Notes under the pieces: model-generated
Seen by the model: only the letters and a program-made list of their open reading frames with translations
The model's database searches: none
Told to the model about the DNA's origin: nothing
NCBI GenBank assembly: GCA_002749535.1
Contig: MZZL01000401.1
Location: forward strand, 1 to 64,000
DNA length: 64,000 nucleotides
Reading direction: 5' to 3'
Origin: Apophysomyces variabilis
Taxonomy: Eukaryota > Mucoromycota > Mucoromycetes > Mucorales > Mucoraceae
Program-made: the position numbers and the translations under genes
Shown here: one piece after another, positions 21,301-34,675 of the stretch
Numbering within the stretch: position 1 is the first letter of the stretch
How the letters are laid out: each line of letters begins with the position of its first letter

Positions 21301-24300
21301 TTTACCCAAGTGTATGTCGAGCACTTGACGACGGATGATCTGCTATTTATCTGCGCCCACCTGTTCCCGCAGTTCGAGCGTGAAACATTGGAGAAGATGA
21401 TTGAGCTCAACACATGCCTGTACGAAGAAACCATGATCCGTTGCAGTTTCGGACGGAAAGGAAGTCCTTGGGAATTCAATTTGCGTGATGTTTTCCGTTG
21501 GCTTGAACTTATGAAGAGGGATAACGTGAACAATCCTGCTGAGTTCTTAGATACAATTTATATGCAGCGAATGCGTACGAAAGAGGATCGACAGAGGGTG
21601 GTTGAATTGTATGAAAAAGTGTTTGGACTTCCATACGACCGACCGCAGTATCCTACTTACGAAATCTCTGCGGACTATGTGAAAGTGGGTCATTCAAGAT
21701 TATCCAGAGAAAAAGATAGCGATGGGTTTGATATGTTTGAGCACGAAGATCATGTTCTTCAGTCGTTCCTTCCCGCACTGGAGGCACTCATGAAATGTGT
21801 TGAAGCAAGCTGGATGGCTATCATTACTGGCCCTTCTGCTACCGGAAAGACTTCTCTCGTACGCTTGTTGAGCAAGCTTACCGGGAAGAAACTCGAGGAA
21901 TTCGCGATGAATAACAGTGTTGATACTATGGAGCTTTTAGGTGGGTTCGAGCAAGTGGATCTCAACAGACATCGCCAAGTTATTATGGAAACACTCCGAG
22001 GATTGACGAGTCGCGTCTCAAAGAGTCTGTTAATGTATCTTTGCAAGTGCCCAGAAGATACAGAGCAACTCGTGGCTACTTTGCAACAGATAAAGAGACT
22101 TAATGATGCATGGTTCGCTCTGGAGAATAAGCAAAATATGCAGCATTTCTCGGACAACAACGGTGGCCTAGATTACTCTCTCGTTTCAAGCGTCCTTGAT
22201 TGCTTAAATGCAGCTACAACTATCGATAGAGGCGTTCAAGGTTCGATCATGTCTGTCACAGCAGCGGTCAGTAGCCTTAGAGAACTGGAAACCAGCTCTG
22301 TTGCAGGAAAGTTCGAGTGGATCGACGGCCTACTTATCAATGCGCTTGAGAAGGGTCATTGGCTGCTGATCGATAATGCCAATTTGTGTAACCCTTCTGT
22401 ACTGGATCGACTCAACTCTTTATTCGAAAATGATGGTGTCTTAATGGTGAACGAGCGAGGTCTTGTGGATGGTACTGTTAAAGTGATCAAGCCACACCCT
22501 AACTTCCGCATGTTTATGACCGTTGATCCTCAAAATGGAGAGTTATCCCGAGCTATGAGAAACCGTGGTATCGAGATTGCTCTGGTCGATTCAAGCTGGA
22601 ATAGCAATGTGGCAGACGTGACGAAACTAACCAACGCGCTCGGTTTGCGTGGTCCCACTTTGCCGCTACTACTTAATAGTTTACAAGAAGAAGCTTCTAC
22701 AAAACGAAAACACTGGGCGAAAACCAAGAACGTTCGTGATTACTTGTTGCTAGCAACTTATGTTGTCGAACGTCTTCAACGTGGCCAATCACTTCGATCC
22801 GCAATTAGTGACTCTTTCAGCCAAGTCTTTGTAGATATAACTGAAGCGCCGTCCTCGTTGATCTCCATGTTGGAAGCAAACACCGAACACGACGTTTTGC
22901 AAGAAATGATGTCACCAACAAATTGTCCTTACTTCCTTGGCGGGTCTATCTTACAAGAAGATTCAGCGTTAGCAACAGTTGCTCTTCAAGGTGCCTATCT
23001 TGTGTATTTAATGCAGAAAGAAACATCAGAAGACGAGGAGAACATGCAACGAATTGATGTTGCTTGCAATTACTTCTTGGAGATGTTATCTGCACAGGAT
23101 TACGGTCTTCGACTTCGTTGGCTAGGATACATTGTCCAGAATGCAGGCATTCCCAGAGTTTCGGTGCTAGAGCAACTTGGTTCTTTAATGAAGACACTAT
23201 ATGCACATCCCGTATTTAGCGAGATGACCAGACTAAGACTGGAGCATGAACGCGATCTGCTAACATCCAATGAAGCTTTAACCTCTACGGTAATCACGTA
23301 TGCTTACCTACTCAGTCTGACATATCATTCTATAGGCTTTGCAACAAACAAAAAAAGCATATGCTCTGTTGATTCGTCTGTGCAAGCAGGAACTTGCTGA
23401 ATTAGATATGCAAAAATCAGCCCAACGTCTCAAGCTGAGCAGCCTAACGGTCATTCAGCAGTCGTATTGCCTGACGCAAGGACGCATAAGCGAGACGCAG
23501 TTACTTCACCCATCTGTTGCGCAACTTTACCCTCTTTTTGAAGCAGTCAGGGGCGATTTTACTTCCTGGCTAGATCAGTCATGCTATCACAATTGCCCAG
23601 ATATGGTATGTGTTTAACTTTTCTTGTGCAACCGAGGTCAATGTCATAACTGACAATGGGGTATTATTAGGCCTTTGACGTCTTGCATCAGATCCTTGAT
23701 ATAAGGGATTATGCTTGGTCGCTTTGTCAGTCCCGTAACCTCGCCTTAGACAGTCTTCTGATTACCCTAAGGAAGATGAAGGATTTAATGAGCATGGATC
23801 GAGCCGAATCTCCGCTGTTTGGAGCTTCCATTGCTCGAATCGATAATATCATGGCTGCCTTTGACTTTGAAACATGTAAATCGATGAAGTCACTTTGGAA
23901 GTATTTCTGTCCAGCTACTTTGTCCTCAGAGTCATCGTATGATATCGAGAGAGAGCTTCATAAGATCAATGCTTCCTTAGATCTATATAGACCAGATAAT
24001 GGTAATGTTAATGAAGCTCGGGTGTGAGATATTGCTAACAGTTCTATTATAGAAGAAGGCACCCCGGCGCAGCATATGATTTTGAAAGTAAAGACTGATG
24101 TGAAAGAGTGCTTGATGGAAGGTCTTGCTACCCTCTATGCTGTTAATGAGAACGACGACAAAGAAGCTTTGAAATTAGCCAAATCATTGCAAAGCTTACC
24201 AGAAGTAAGCTTCAGAAAATAGGAAGAGAATGTCCAACAGATTGTTAACTGGAACATTCGTAGTATATCCGGCGTGAGATCGATTCGACAAAGGTTGCAG

Positions 24301-27300
24301 AAGACAATACACTCTGGGAGACAGCATTGGTGCCTCTATATGATTATACAAGTATTATCGATGAGATGGAAATTACAGCATACATATATGCCGGCATACA
24401 CAGCATCAGCGATAACGTAAGCATAAACAATGCTTTGCCTGTTAATCTGCTAATATCACATCAGCGTGTGTTCATTGAGAAGGTACAAGCGTTCCGCAGA
24501 TTCTTTCTTGAGAAGACCTCGCGTCCACCTCTTGACTTTGTTCCATATCAGAGGTTGATGTGGTTCTTAGACTCCCAACGTAAGCTGAAGCCCGGCAGTG
24601 CAGTATTAGACCGAGACTGATTTTTTTTGCTAGATTCGGCCAAACTGTCCTCTGTTCTTCCAGGTATCACTCATGATGCTGTCCACAGTTGGCATAGAAG
24701 ACTCTGGCGTTCGAGTGTCTTCCAAGAGGATCTATACCTTCTCGTTCCGACGGTTCATGATACAGTATGTTTTATATTACCTGACGTGGACCAGCGCTAA
24801 ATTTTCGGTTTGTTTAGCGTTTTGTAATTGCCGAAGGTTCGCGCAGTCTGTTCGAAAGCGTCGAAACCCTTGCTTGTCTTAATATATTGTAAGTGTTCAT
24901 AGTTTTGTTATCGTCAGTTGAACTTACTCTTACAAAGGTGTTCTGTGGACAAAATGGCCGCTAACGCCTACGATAACGCACTGAAGCAGTTAAAATCATT
25001 GAAAGAATTCTTGTCAACCAATGTCAATTTCAAGGATAGATATAACCTTGAATTAGTTACTCTTGTCTCTATGGCACGACAAGTAAGTCGGATTATTGGT
25101 TGGAAAGATCGGTATACGCTGATACCGACGAATTAGTTGTGCAAAGCGACATCAGAGATTATCCCATCCCAGCTCTTCGACCCCTTGATGGCACACTTCG
25201 ATAAAATAATGCACTTTACTCGGTCCTTCTTACATTTTAGCATCTACGATGACGCGAATAAGTTCCTCTATTATGATGATGCATTGGACACTCTATCGCA
25301 GTTGAGCACAAGTCTTCGAGAAGCAAACTTCAGCGCATACTACACTTCAGCGATTTCCAGCATTGCCGATTGTATCCGTTTCCACCGAAGCAAAAATGAC
25401 AGGTCTTTTCACTCCACTGCAGGCAAGGTCAGAGTGCTTTTATCTCTTGCGTTCATAGCGGCGTACATCCCAGATTATCCTGTCGATCCTACGACTGAGC
25501 CGCGTCTTCATGTTGATCTTTCGATGAAGAAACGGAAAAAATGTCTCAACGAAATTGACGTGCGTACCAATATCGAAAAAACACTAGTAGGCAACGACAC
25601 GAACGAAGATATCCGGCGTCAGAAAGAGCAGCTAAACGCTATCGATACTGAGCTCTCCAACATGGCAACTACATTCTCTCTGCGACCTGCTACATCTCAA
25701 CTGGATGACATTTTCGTAGATTTACGTTACCTGCAAAAGAGTATGCTGGAACGCAATGTGGAATCGTTGATTGACAACATGAACGGAAGCAATATTGACT
25801 CTCTTCTGCAGCGTGAGAAGCTGCTGCAGGGAAATGCTTTGCAATTTATAGATCGTATTCACATCAAATATCCAATGTACAGAGATATCCTTCAGCCTCT
25901 TCTTGTTGCAGTCGACGATCTCAAATATGGTCTGAGGATGATGACTATCGCGACCCGCAAGGATGCTACAGACGACTTCCTGGCTAATGTAGTGGAACTC
26001 TTAATTTGTGATGCAGGCGTCTCCGATGATTCTACAGCATTAGACTGGAATAAGCTGGCGACTCATAGCAACTTGAAGCAGCTGAAGCTCATTGTCTTTG
26101 AGCGTGCGCCAACGAGCCGCAAGTGGGCATTCTATTTGCGCTTACTTATCGTTATACTCCATCGATTGGCAATTGGTATCAATATGCATGGGCATATGCG
26201 GATGGCAGACCTTGAGGCCGTTAATATCGTCTTCAGCGAAATTGTGCAAATATGGAAAGCTGCTCAAGAATATAAACGACAGCAAGAAGCACAGAAAGAG
26301 CAGCTGTTCAAGACACGTACCAAAAAGTACGAGCCCCTTACAGAGGAGGAACAGGATGAAGCAGATATGAAAAAGATGTTTGCCGACTTTAACGAAGATT
26401 TTGTCGATTTGGCCGAGGATAGCATGCAAACCGAACATCCCCCGGCTACTTCCCAGCAAAAATTGCAAGTTGAAGAGGAGTCAGTGCTGGATGAAAGCGA
26501 CATTCACCGTATCGGTTATCTACACAGAATGATATTTGCCGACTACCGTCATAATCATTGTCTCCGCACCTTGAAGTCGTTCAACCGTGAGACGTTCCAG
26601 TCATACGAGGCTGCAGGGCGATTAGCAAGTATGGCATCGCATGCTTTCGAGCATTCTCTGGATACCAAGTTGCGCCCTGGGCATCTTTACATGACAGAGC
26701 TTGCGATAAATCGACTTGAATCCGAAAACTCCTTCAATATGACGAGCGACGATATCTACGACTTCTATAAGAATGAAAACGTGGGCGAGGCAAAGCTACT
26801 TCATCCAGTCATTCGTCGGTTCAAGGCGCGCGTATCGGAAATTCTTAACGAATGGCCTGAGCATGCCGTCTTGGAACAGTTGATTACGATCTGCGATCGA
26901 TTGCTTAACTTCTCGATTCTCTCTCCGGTGGCCAAATTTCTTACTGGTGTAGAGCTTCTCTTGCAAAAATCTGAAGATTGGGAAGCATATGCGGCGAAGC
27001 ACGTGTCTCTCAAAGCCCAACGTGATGAGATTATTAGCTTGATCGTGCGATGGAGGCAACTGGAACTTAACTGCTGGCCTAAACTCTTGGCAGCTCAGGA
27101 ACAGTATAGCAAGGATGCCGCGTTTGAGTGGTGGTTTCATTTATACGACGTCCTTCATAGTGCATCATTTGGCTCCGAAGAAGAAAACGCCAAAAGTACG
27201 GCCTCCCTGCTGGCTGCGCTTGACCAGTTTATCCAATCTTGCTCTATTGTCGAGTTTGAACCACGTCTGAAGATGTTGGATAGTTTCTACCGTCAAGCTT

Positions 27301-30300
27301 ATATGCAGGCTCAGATGACTCCATCACAAGAGGAAAGGTCAAGCCAAGCTATGGTGGCCACAATCCTTCACAACGTTTACCTATATTACGCACAGTTCCA
27401 AGATCATGCCCGTCGGATGCTGGCACAGCTACGTAAGCCTATTGAGAAGGATCTGAAGGATTTCGTAAAAATTGCAAGCTGGAAAGATGTCAATATATAT
27501 GCCTTGCGTCAGAGCGCTCAAAAGACGCACCGGCAGCTTCATAAGTGCATCCGCAAGTATCGTGAAGTGTTGGCCAACTCCATGCTGACAGTAATCGCCA
27601 ACTACAACCAAGAACATGCTCAATTCCAATATGGTGAGGAAAAGAAGTACAACGACGTCAAGAAAGGGTTCATCGATCAGCTTTCTCAACCAAATCTATG
27701 GCTCGTTGGAACGAATGTCCCTAATACCGTACCAAAGTTCGATTGGTCCGTAGCTTCCCCTGTTAAACGCCACTTAATGAACCTACAGGCCACGCTCCAA
27801 AAGATGCAACGTTACTGTGCTAATGACTTGTTCGTGGTGAACAAAGACAGCCAGGAACAACCTCTGGAAGCTTTTATGACCGAAATAATCCAGCAGATCA
27901 AGAATTTCCAAAAAGAAACACCCGCAGTAATGACCGATGAAAATAAGTCTTTTGTCAAGAACCAGAAATTACTCAAGAAAAAGGCTTTGGTTGACTTTTT
28001 GAAAGAATTGAAGCGCATTGGACTCAAGTGGCGTGCTGGAAACCTTGCAGAACAAAATGCGGATACTTCACGTCTCTTCCGTCAGCAGGTGGCTCGGTTG
28101 GATATTGTGCTTGAAAACAGGGATTTGCAAAAAGAGAAACTGTCAAGCTACAGTTGTACAACACAAGACATGATCGATCTATGGGAAAGATCAAATGATT
28201 ATTACTTCCGTAGCATTGCTCGCATGACGAACTTGCGCACAATTAGTGCTACCCAGATCAGCAAAGACTTGTCGATGCTTGAAGTCGAACGTTGTATGAG
28301 CACCACAGAACATTTGTTCTATCTTACAAGCAAAGAACGATTGATACTTGCTCGTTTTGAAGAACGCATGCAAGTTTTACAAGGTGCATCAGTACAACTT
28401 GCAGCATTATACGATGCTGTGTCCCATTCCAAACCTATCACGACAGACGGTACGTTGGGTAGCCGTCTGACTGTCCAAAAGATGCATATCGACAAGCTCG
28501 TGCATATGATGTCCCAGGCTACCTTGACTTTGAAGCTTCAAAGTCAGTATGAACCCAAAGCTGAATTAGCTGCCGCAGATATGCAAAAGGCGTTCAACTC
28601 GGTCAAAAAGATGCAGGCTCAAACAGACGCCAGCTTTGCCCAACGTTATCTCTATCCTCGGTCGACCACTGGGATCGCTATACTCTCAGAAGATGTAGCT
28701 GACATGGTTAGTGGTCAAAGAAAATCAATTGCTATACTGCAGACAAATTTGGAAGATATTATGCAAGCGACACCGAAATCTAGCTACGTGATCTATCCTA
28801 TCCTGAAATATGTTCAGGGCATCTCTAAGGAAAACTTTGATACTATGGTCGACGAGTTTACCAGCAGTGCTACAATGGTCGATCTTCGGGACAAGTTGTA
28901 CTTCTTGATCGATGCTATTCTGGTGTCTGTACAGGATCTAAAAAAGGTTAAGTTATCCGAGGAGTCAATGCAGAAGCAAACGGTCATGGGGAACGACGTA
29001 GAGCAAACGGATGAAGTTATGCCGGAAAACTATATTCGTCTTCAGCATACCGAGCAAATCAATTCATTGAATGCACTTCATCTGGATGTGGTTATGAAGC
29101 GGGTTGTGGACGCGTTGACCCTTTGCCAGACGTTGAGCACTGCTAGCACGATGGATACGATCGAAGCCTCACGCTTATTACAGCAAACATACCCATTCTT
29201 GCAGCAGTACATGTTGGTCGTGCAACATACTTTGAGTCACATGTTGTTGCATCACAAAGCAATTGCCAAGTTGACCTATTCTCTGATCAACTCTTTCACC
29301 ATCATTATCAGTAAAGGATTTTGTATGCCGGAAGGTGCTGCAGATGAAGAAGAAGGTGAAGCCGACGGTACTGCAACGGGTACGGGTATCGGTGAGGGTG
29401 AAGGTAACAAGGATGTGAGTGAGGAGATTGAGGATGAAGAACAAGTACTTGGAACCCAGAATGAAGAGCAATCGAAGAGTGAAAAGCAAGAAACTAAGGA
29501 AGAAAAGAAAGGCATGGATATGGAGAACGACTTTGAGGGTGAACTTGAAGATATCGAGCCGGACGAAGAAGAAGAGCAAAAACAAGAGGAAGACGAATCT
29601 GAAGAGGAACCAGATGAACAGATTGGTGATGTGGATGACATGGATCCGGACGCTGTCGATGACAAGATGTGGGGTGATGAGCCGGAAGAAACATTGAACG
29701 AAAGCGACAAGACCGTTGATCAAGACCAATCTCAAGACCAAAAAGAATCCGATATCGTTGCGAAGGAGGAAGAAAGCTCAAAGCCAGAGTCAAAGAAAGA
29801 AGATGGGGATAAGTCCAATGATAAAGAACATGAGAATCAGGACATCGAGAGTGAAGAGATCGCGGACGAAGAAGGAGGTGATGAGAACGATCAAGATGAA
29901 GACGATGAACAAGGTGAAGATGATGCCGCGGAGAACAAGGCTGGGGAACAGTTCAATGCAGATATTCCTGAGGCGGAAACTTTGGAACTTCCTGACGATC
30001 TGCATATGGGTGATGAAGATGATGAACAAGGCGAAGACAATCAAGATGGAGAGGAATTGAAAGATCCTATGGATATTGATGAACCACCTGTGGAAGGAGA
30101 AGAACGTGTCCCTGAAGATGATGAAGAAGAAGGTGAAGCTTTCAAGGATCTGCTCGATGAAGTTGGCGAAGGTGAACAAGACCAAGAAAAGGCAGATGAC
30201 GAAATGGCAGATACAACAGCACATACGGAGAATGCTGACGAGGAAGAGGCGGATCAGGAAAAAGATGAACCAGAAGAGGAGCCTACACGCAATGAATCAG

Positions 30301-32030
30301 GCGATGCAGAACAGAAGGGTGGTCAGATAGAAGAGGATGAAAACGAAGAGTCAGACCAGAACACCAAGGCGCAAAACCGAGAGCAACCGAACAGTGACAA
30401 TATCAGTGACAATCAGTTTGGTGTGCAAGGAGAGGCGGGCAAGGCCAGTATGAGTTCTGCTGGTCAACAGGAAGGTGAAGACGAAAATGCAGAATCGCAA
30501 GATGCTGAAGTCAAGCAAGAGAAAAAAGACAAGAAAGGCGTGTCTGAGCGAGGCAGTAATGATGCTAATCAAGAAGAGGGTAATGAAGATGCAAGAGAAG
30601 AAGAACAGAAGCAGCCAAAGGCCAATCCACAAAGAAGTCTAGGCGATGCTCTGGAAAGTTGGCGCCGTCGACTGGCAGATCTTGCTGATGCCGAAGATGA
30701 AGAAACAGAAGAAAAAGAAAAAACGGAAAACAACTCTGAGGCAGAGGAGGCTAAAGTGAATGAAGACAATACTTTTGAATATGTCAAAAACGATGAAGAA
30801 GCACATGACCTGCAGACGTTGAGCAATGCAGCCGCTGATCAGATTCAAGATCTGAAACTTGGTGCTATGGATGAAGAAATGGAAGATGTAGATCAGCATG
30901 CTGGCGAGATGCAAGACGAAGAGCAAGACGAGGAAATGATCGATACAATGCCTTTGCCACGCGAGACGGCCGATGCAGACGGTGAGAAGGATAGTCGAGG
31001 CGCGATTGTCAGCAAGCGGTTACCTGAGGCACAAGCAGTAGAGGACAAGGATGCCTTGACAATGGATGAATCTGTAGTAGCCCACGAGCCACTTGAGTTA
31101 CAAGATATTGAGCGCATGCGAGAAGAACTCGAGAACAAGGTCTCCGAATGGCGTGAAGAAGGTCGCGATATCAACCAGGCACGGGAGTTATGGCAAAGCT
31201 ATGAAAACCTTACGCATGATTTGGCGATGGGACTCTGCGAGCAGCTTCGACTGATACTTGAGCCGACTTTAGCAACGAAACTGAAAGGTGATTACCGTAC
31301 CGGCAAGCGTTTGAACATGAAGAAGATCATTCCTTATATTGCCAGTCAGTTCAAGAAGGATAAGATCTGGCTTCGACGCACCAAACCATCGAAACGTCAG
31401 TATCAAGTAATGATTTCTGTGGATGACTCCAAGTCTATGTCAGAATCGCATTCAGTTCAGCTTGCTTATGAAACACTTTCATTGATCTCCAAGGCGCTAT
31501 CGCAACTAGAAGTCGGGGATATTTGTATCACTTCATTCGGTGAACGTATCCGTCTGTTACATCCATTTGATCAGCCATTTACCGCTGAATCGGGTGCTTC
31601 TGTGATACAGCAATTCACGTTTGCCCAACAGAAAACTTACGTCAAAAACTTGGTTGAATCCTCTTTGTCTTTGTTCGAGAACGCTAAACATGCCGCTACC
31701 ATGGGAAGTGGTGAGCTATGGCAGCTGCAACTCATCATCTCCGACGGTATCTGCGAAGATCACGAGAGCCTAAGGACGCTGGTACGTCGGGCTATGGAAG
31801 AACATGTGATGATTATCTTTATCGTGGTGGACAATAAGCCAGAAAAAGATTCCATTCTGAAGATGACCAACGTCAAGTACACCACTGTCAACAACAAGCT
31901 TTCTTTGCAGATGACACCATATCTCGAAACCTTCCCCTTCCAATATTTCATGATTCTGCGCGATATCAACGCTCTGCCAGAGGCTTTGTCCGATGCGCTG
32001 CGCCAATACTTCAGTTTTGTTTCTGCATAG
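15392..32030 (+). CDS. MDN1: Midasin, giant dynein-like AAA ATPase of 60S ribosome assembly
   Basis: Fourteen exons (15392-15822, 15875-15956, 16009-16304, 16353-16702, 16772-23289, 23336-23605, 23671-24001, 24053-24204, 24264-24416, 24465-24579, 24634-24764, 24818-24888, 24938-25082, 25137-32030) close in frame to 5,312 residues, within the family range. Six AAA modules are marked by Walker A motifs at about 16636 (GVTGAGKT), 17744 (GETGTGKT), 19000 (GPTSAGKT), 19897 (GETGCGKT), 20899 (GSPGVGKT) and 21829 (GPSATGKT). Walker B motifs follow, and that of AAA6 is degenerate (LLIDNAN). A helical linker, a D/E-rich region (about 29340-31150) and a C-terminal VWA/MIDAS domain with the metal site DDSKS (about 31420) follow. 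Midasin pulls Ytm1 and Rsa4 off pre-60S particles through the MIDAS domain. Two introns (16703-16771, 24417-24464) are multiples of three without stops. Confidence 0.95.
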
Positions 32031-32197
32031 AATAGATAAACGAACAAAAATAAACTAGATAGATTTGTAATATGCTTTAATCAAAGTTGCATGAAGTTTT
32101 TCGAGATTTATGTAGAAAATGAGAAATGTACAAAGAAACAGAGGGGATGCATACTACTAATACAAAGTGCAGGAGGAAAGGAGGGAAGAGGTAATAT

Positions 32198-33073
32198 TTA
32201 CTTCTGGGCGTAGTTCATTGCAGTAGCCAGTCCAGTGATGATTTTGTGAGCTAGCACAATGTTGCGATAATCTGGATTGGCAGGATCCGTGTGCTTTTTT
32301 AGATCTGTCAAACAAGCCGATTTTTGTTTTGTCAGCCCATGCCTTTGCCGATTTAGCTATTTTAATTACCTGCTAATAATAATCCATAGCGCATCACGCG
32401 TTGGATAGGAATGATAAGATAATCATCTAGTGTAAATTGCCTTGTTTCCTTTCGCGCAAACAGTTTCTAATAGATTTTATGTCAGCAATTAGAAGAAAAA
32501 TGATGCAAAAGTGGTATTCATTCATACGCTTACCTCTTTGTAACGAAGGTAGCCTTTGTTACTTTCGCAACCCTCAAGCACCTTACGATTTCCTTTATAA
32601 TCCAAGGCACATCGTAGAAATACCACCAAATCCTGAGCTAAATTAAGCAGACACTGTCCCAAAAATACATTGGAAGGACAGCTGGAACAATCAGGGTCTT
32701 CGGCAGGGTCTACTTTCACCGGTAAATCGGTAACCACACAATCAAACTGAAAACGTCGAAGGCGCTGAATCAGTCGTGCGGAAAACTGTAGCAAGTCGAA
32801 CAGATTGGCAAAGGCATCACCGTCACTGCAACGAACAAAAGGACTTCCTCTTTCTACTGCCGTAACTAGCGCATCATGGAATATCTTGAAAACACGATAT
32901 AATGAGTCTCCGCAAGGTTCCAGACGGGAAACGAGTGGGAACTTACCACTTTAGAATAATATAATTGATTCCAGAAGGTGACTTCGGTCGTGTAGAATTC
33001 ACGAAGAATGAATTTGCGTGTCAGATTATGTCGATCACGTTTTTCTTGAGACTTATTCGGAGACCAAACGAAT

Positions 33074-33138
<65 letters not shown>

Positions 33139-34675
33139 TTTTACTTTTTTTGTTTTTTTATCGAGAAAGGATTGGTTGGTCGTTATGTGTATTGTTGGTG
33201 GTTTTATCAGACATTGCTGTCTTATNNNNNNNNNNNNNNNNNNNNNNNNNNNNNNNNNNNNNNNNNNNNNNNNNNNNNNNNNNNNNNNNNNNNNNNNNNN
33301 NNNNNNNNNNNNNNNNNNNNNNNNNNNNNNNNNNNNNNNNNNNNNNNNNNNNNNNNNNNNNNNNNNNNNNNNNNNNNNNNNNNNNNNNNNNNNNNNNNNN
33401 NNNNNNNNNNNNNNNNNNNNNNNNNNNNNNNNNNNNNNNNNNNNNNNNNNNNNNNNNNNNNNNNNNNNNNNTTTTTTTTTTTTTTTGCTTTGTTCTTTTC
33501 TATTTTCAACTCACCATGGGCTGTGTTATCGGGGCTGATATTTCATGCTCCTTCAATGCATTTTCGACTGCCTCTCTCCATACGTTCAAGGCTTTTGTTT
33601 CTCGCTTGGAGCTGGTTCGTCTGCTGAGTTGAACTGACCTTGGTTTCATTGCCCGAAATCGTAAGAGAGTTTTCTTGGAAATAGGATCAATTAGGTCGGG
33701 AATGGCCTTTTTATCTTCAGATAGCTTGGCCGTTGACAAAGTTGGACAAAGAGACTTTTTGCCTCGTTTTGGCCGGCATTCGACTGTGAAAATATTTCTG
33801 GCTGGCATTTGACTTCGTTTGTCGATATCAGCCAAAGTTAATGTATCCTGTCGAACCGGTTCGATTTTACATAAAAAGGAGTCATAAGACGGACAGCTCG
33901 ATCGACGACGCAATATCCTGTTAGGCTCCAAGACAGCCACCAGGGCGTCTTGTTCTGGAGAGGAAGACGTGGAAAAGGACGATGAGGAGGAGGATGAAGA
34001 CGGCAAACTGGAATGCTTCAAGTTTGCTTTTTTAAACACATTGACTTCTGGATCGGACTGACATCCTTGATCTATCTCTTCTTCTTGTTCTTCCTCATGG
34101 TTTAAAATCAATGCATCCCAACATGATGGTGAACCCGGACGATTTAAATCCATGCCAGAAGTGACAAGTGGCGGTGGTGGCTCTGGTGGGTTAACCGTGC
34201 CATCCACAAAAGTGTTTTTGCTTGATGGGGGTGTTGAAGTGTGGCGCTTGAGATGCATATGTGGCAATTGAGGCCATTTTCTGCGAAATATCGATGGCTT
34301 GGATTCTGTATCTGACTTTGCTTCACTGGATATGAAACTGCTGGAGCGCGAAGAAGAAAGTAAGGTGGGGGCTGATTCGTTACTGCTGTAGGTGCTATCG
34401 GTGTTGGAGCGTTTCAGCCATTGATCTTCTGTAGGCGGGCCATGCCAAGATAAGACTGATTTTCGAGACTTGGGAGTGTCGCGCGTATGTAACAATTGGT
34501 GAAGATGTTGCAGACACTTCTTTGGGTGTGGACTGTGAGTGGGGGTCGGGATAGAATCATCGTCGGGAGACAAGGTGTATTCTTCAACCTTTGACAAGGA
34601 CTCTTGATGAGTTGTGATCACCAAGTCTTCGGGAAGTATCTTCCCATTATCCTTATTGTTTCTTCTTCGTAGCAT
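32198..34675 (-). CDS. RhoGEF (DH-domain) protein with long disordered N-terminus
   Basis: Five exons (34675-33515, 33051-32947, 32884-32534, 32466-32370, 32304-32198) close in frame to 606 residues. Exon 1 encodes about 387 residues rich in Ser, Pro and charged residues with no fold visible. The remainder is a Dbl-homology domain: FILREFYTTEVTFWNQL, then the helix around FDLLQFSARLIQRL, and the diagnostic FTLDDYLIIPIQRVMRYGLLL followed by LKKHTDPANPDY. Such domains load GTP on Rho/Cdc42 GTPases. The protein ends a few residues after the DH domain, so no PH domain follows. Intron 1 (33052-33514) includes a poly-T run and a 246-bp assembly gap, so an exon could be hidden there. It converges on MDN1. 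Confidence 0.8.
33078..33133. repeat. 56-nt poly-T run
   Basis: An uninterrupted T56 tract lies in intron 1 of the RhoGEF gene, followed by more T-rich sequence. It and a T15 run (33472-33486) bracket the assembly gap. Confidence 0.9.
33226..33471. other. Assembly gap (246 N)
   Basis: Undetermined bases inside RhoGEF intron 1. Frames translated across it have no meaning. Confidence 0.99.

Noticed and set aside
24200..24640. Apparent frameshifts and an in-frame TGA in midasin
   Set aside because: Introns 24205-24263, 24417-24464 and 24580-24633 with good donors and branch-like sites remove all breaks and the whole gene closes in frame.
29178..30224. Long hydrophobic minus-strand frames (187 and 144 codons)
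   Set aside because: They are antisense to the GAA/GAT-rich acidic region of midasin, whose complement reads as Phe/Leu/Ile runs. They are shadows of the real exon.
33018..33632. Frames across the N gap
   Set aside because: They consist of poly-T translated as Phe and undetermined bases.
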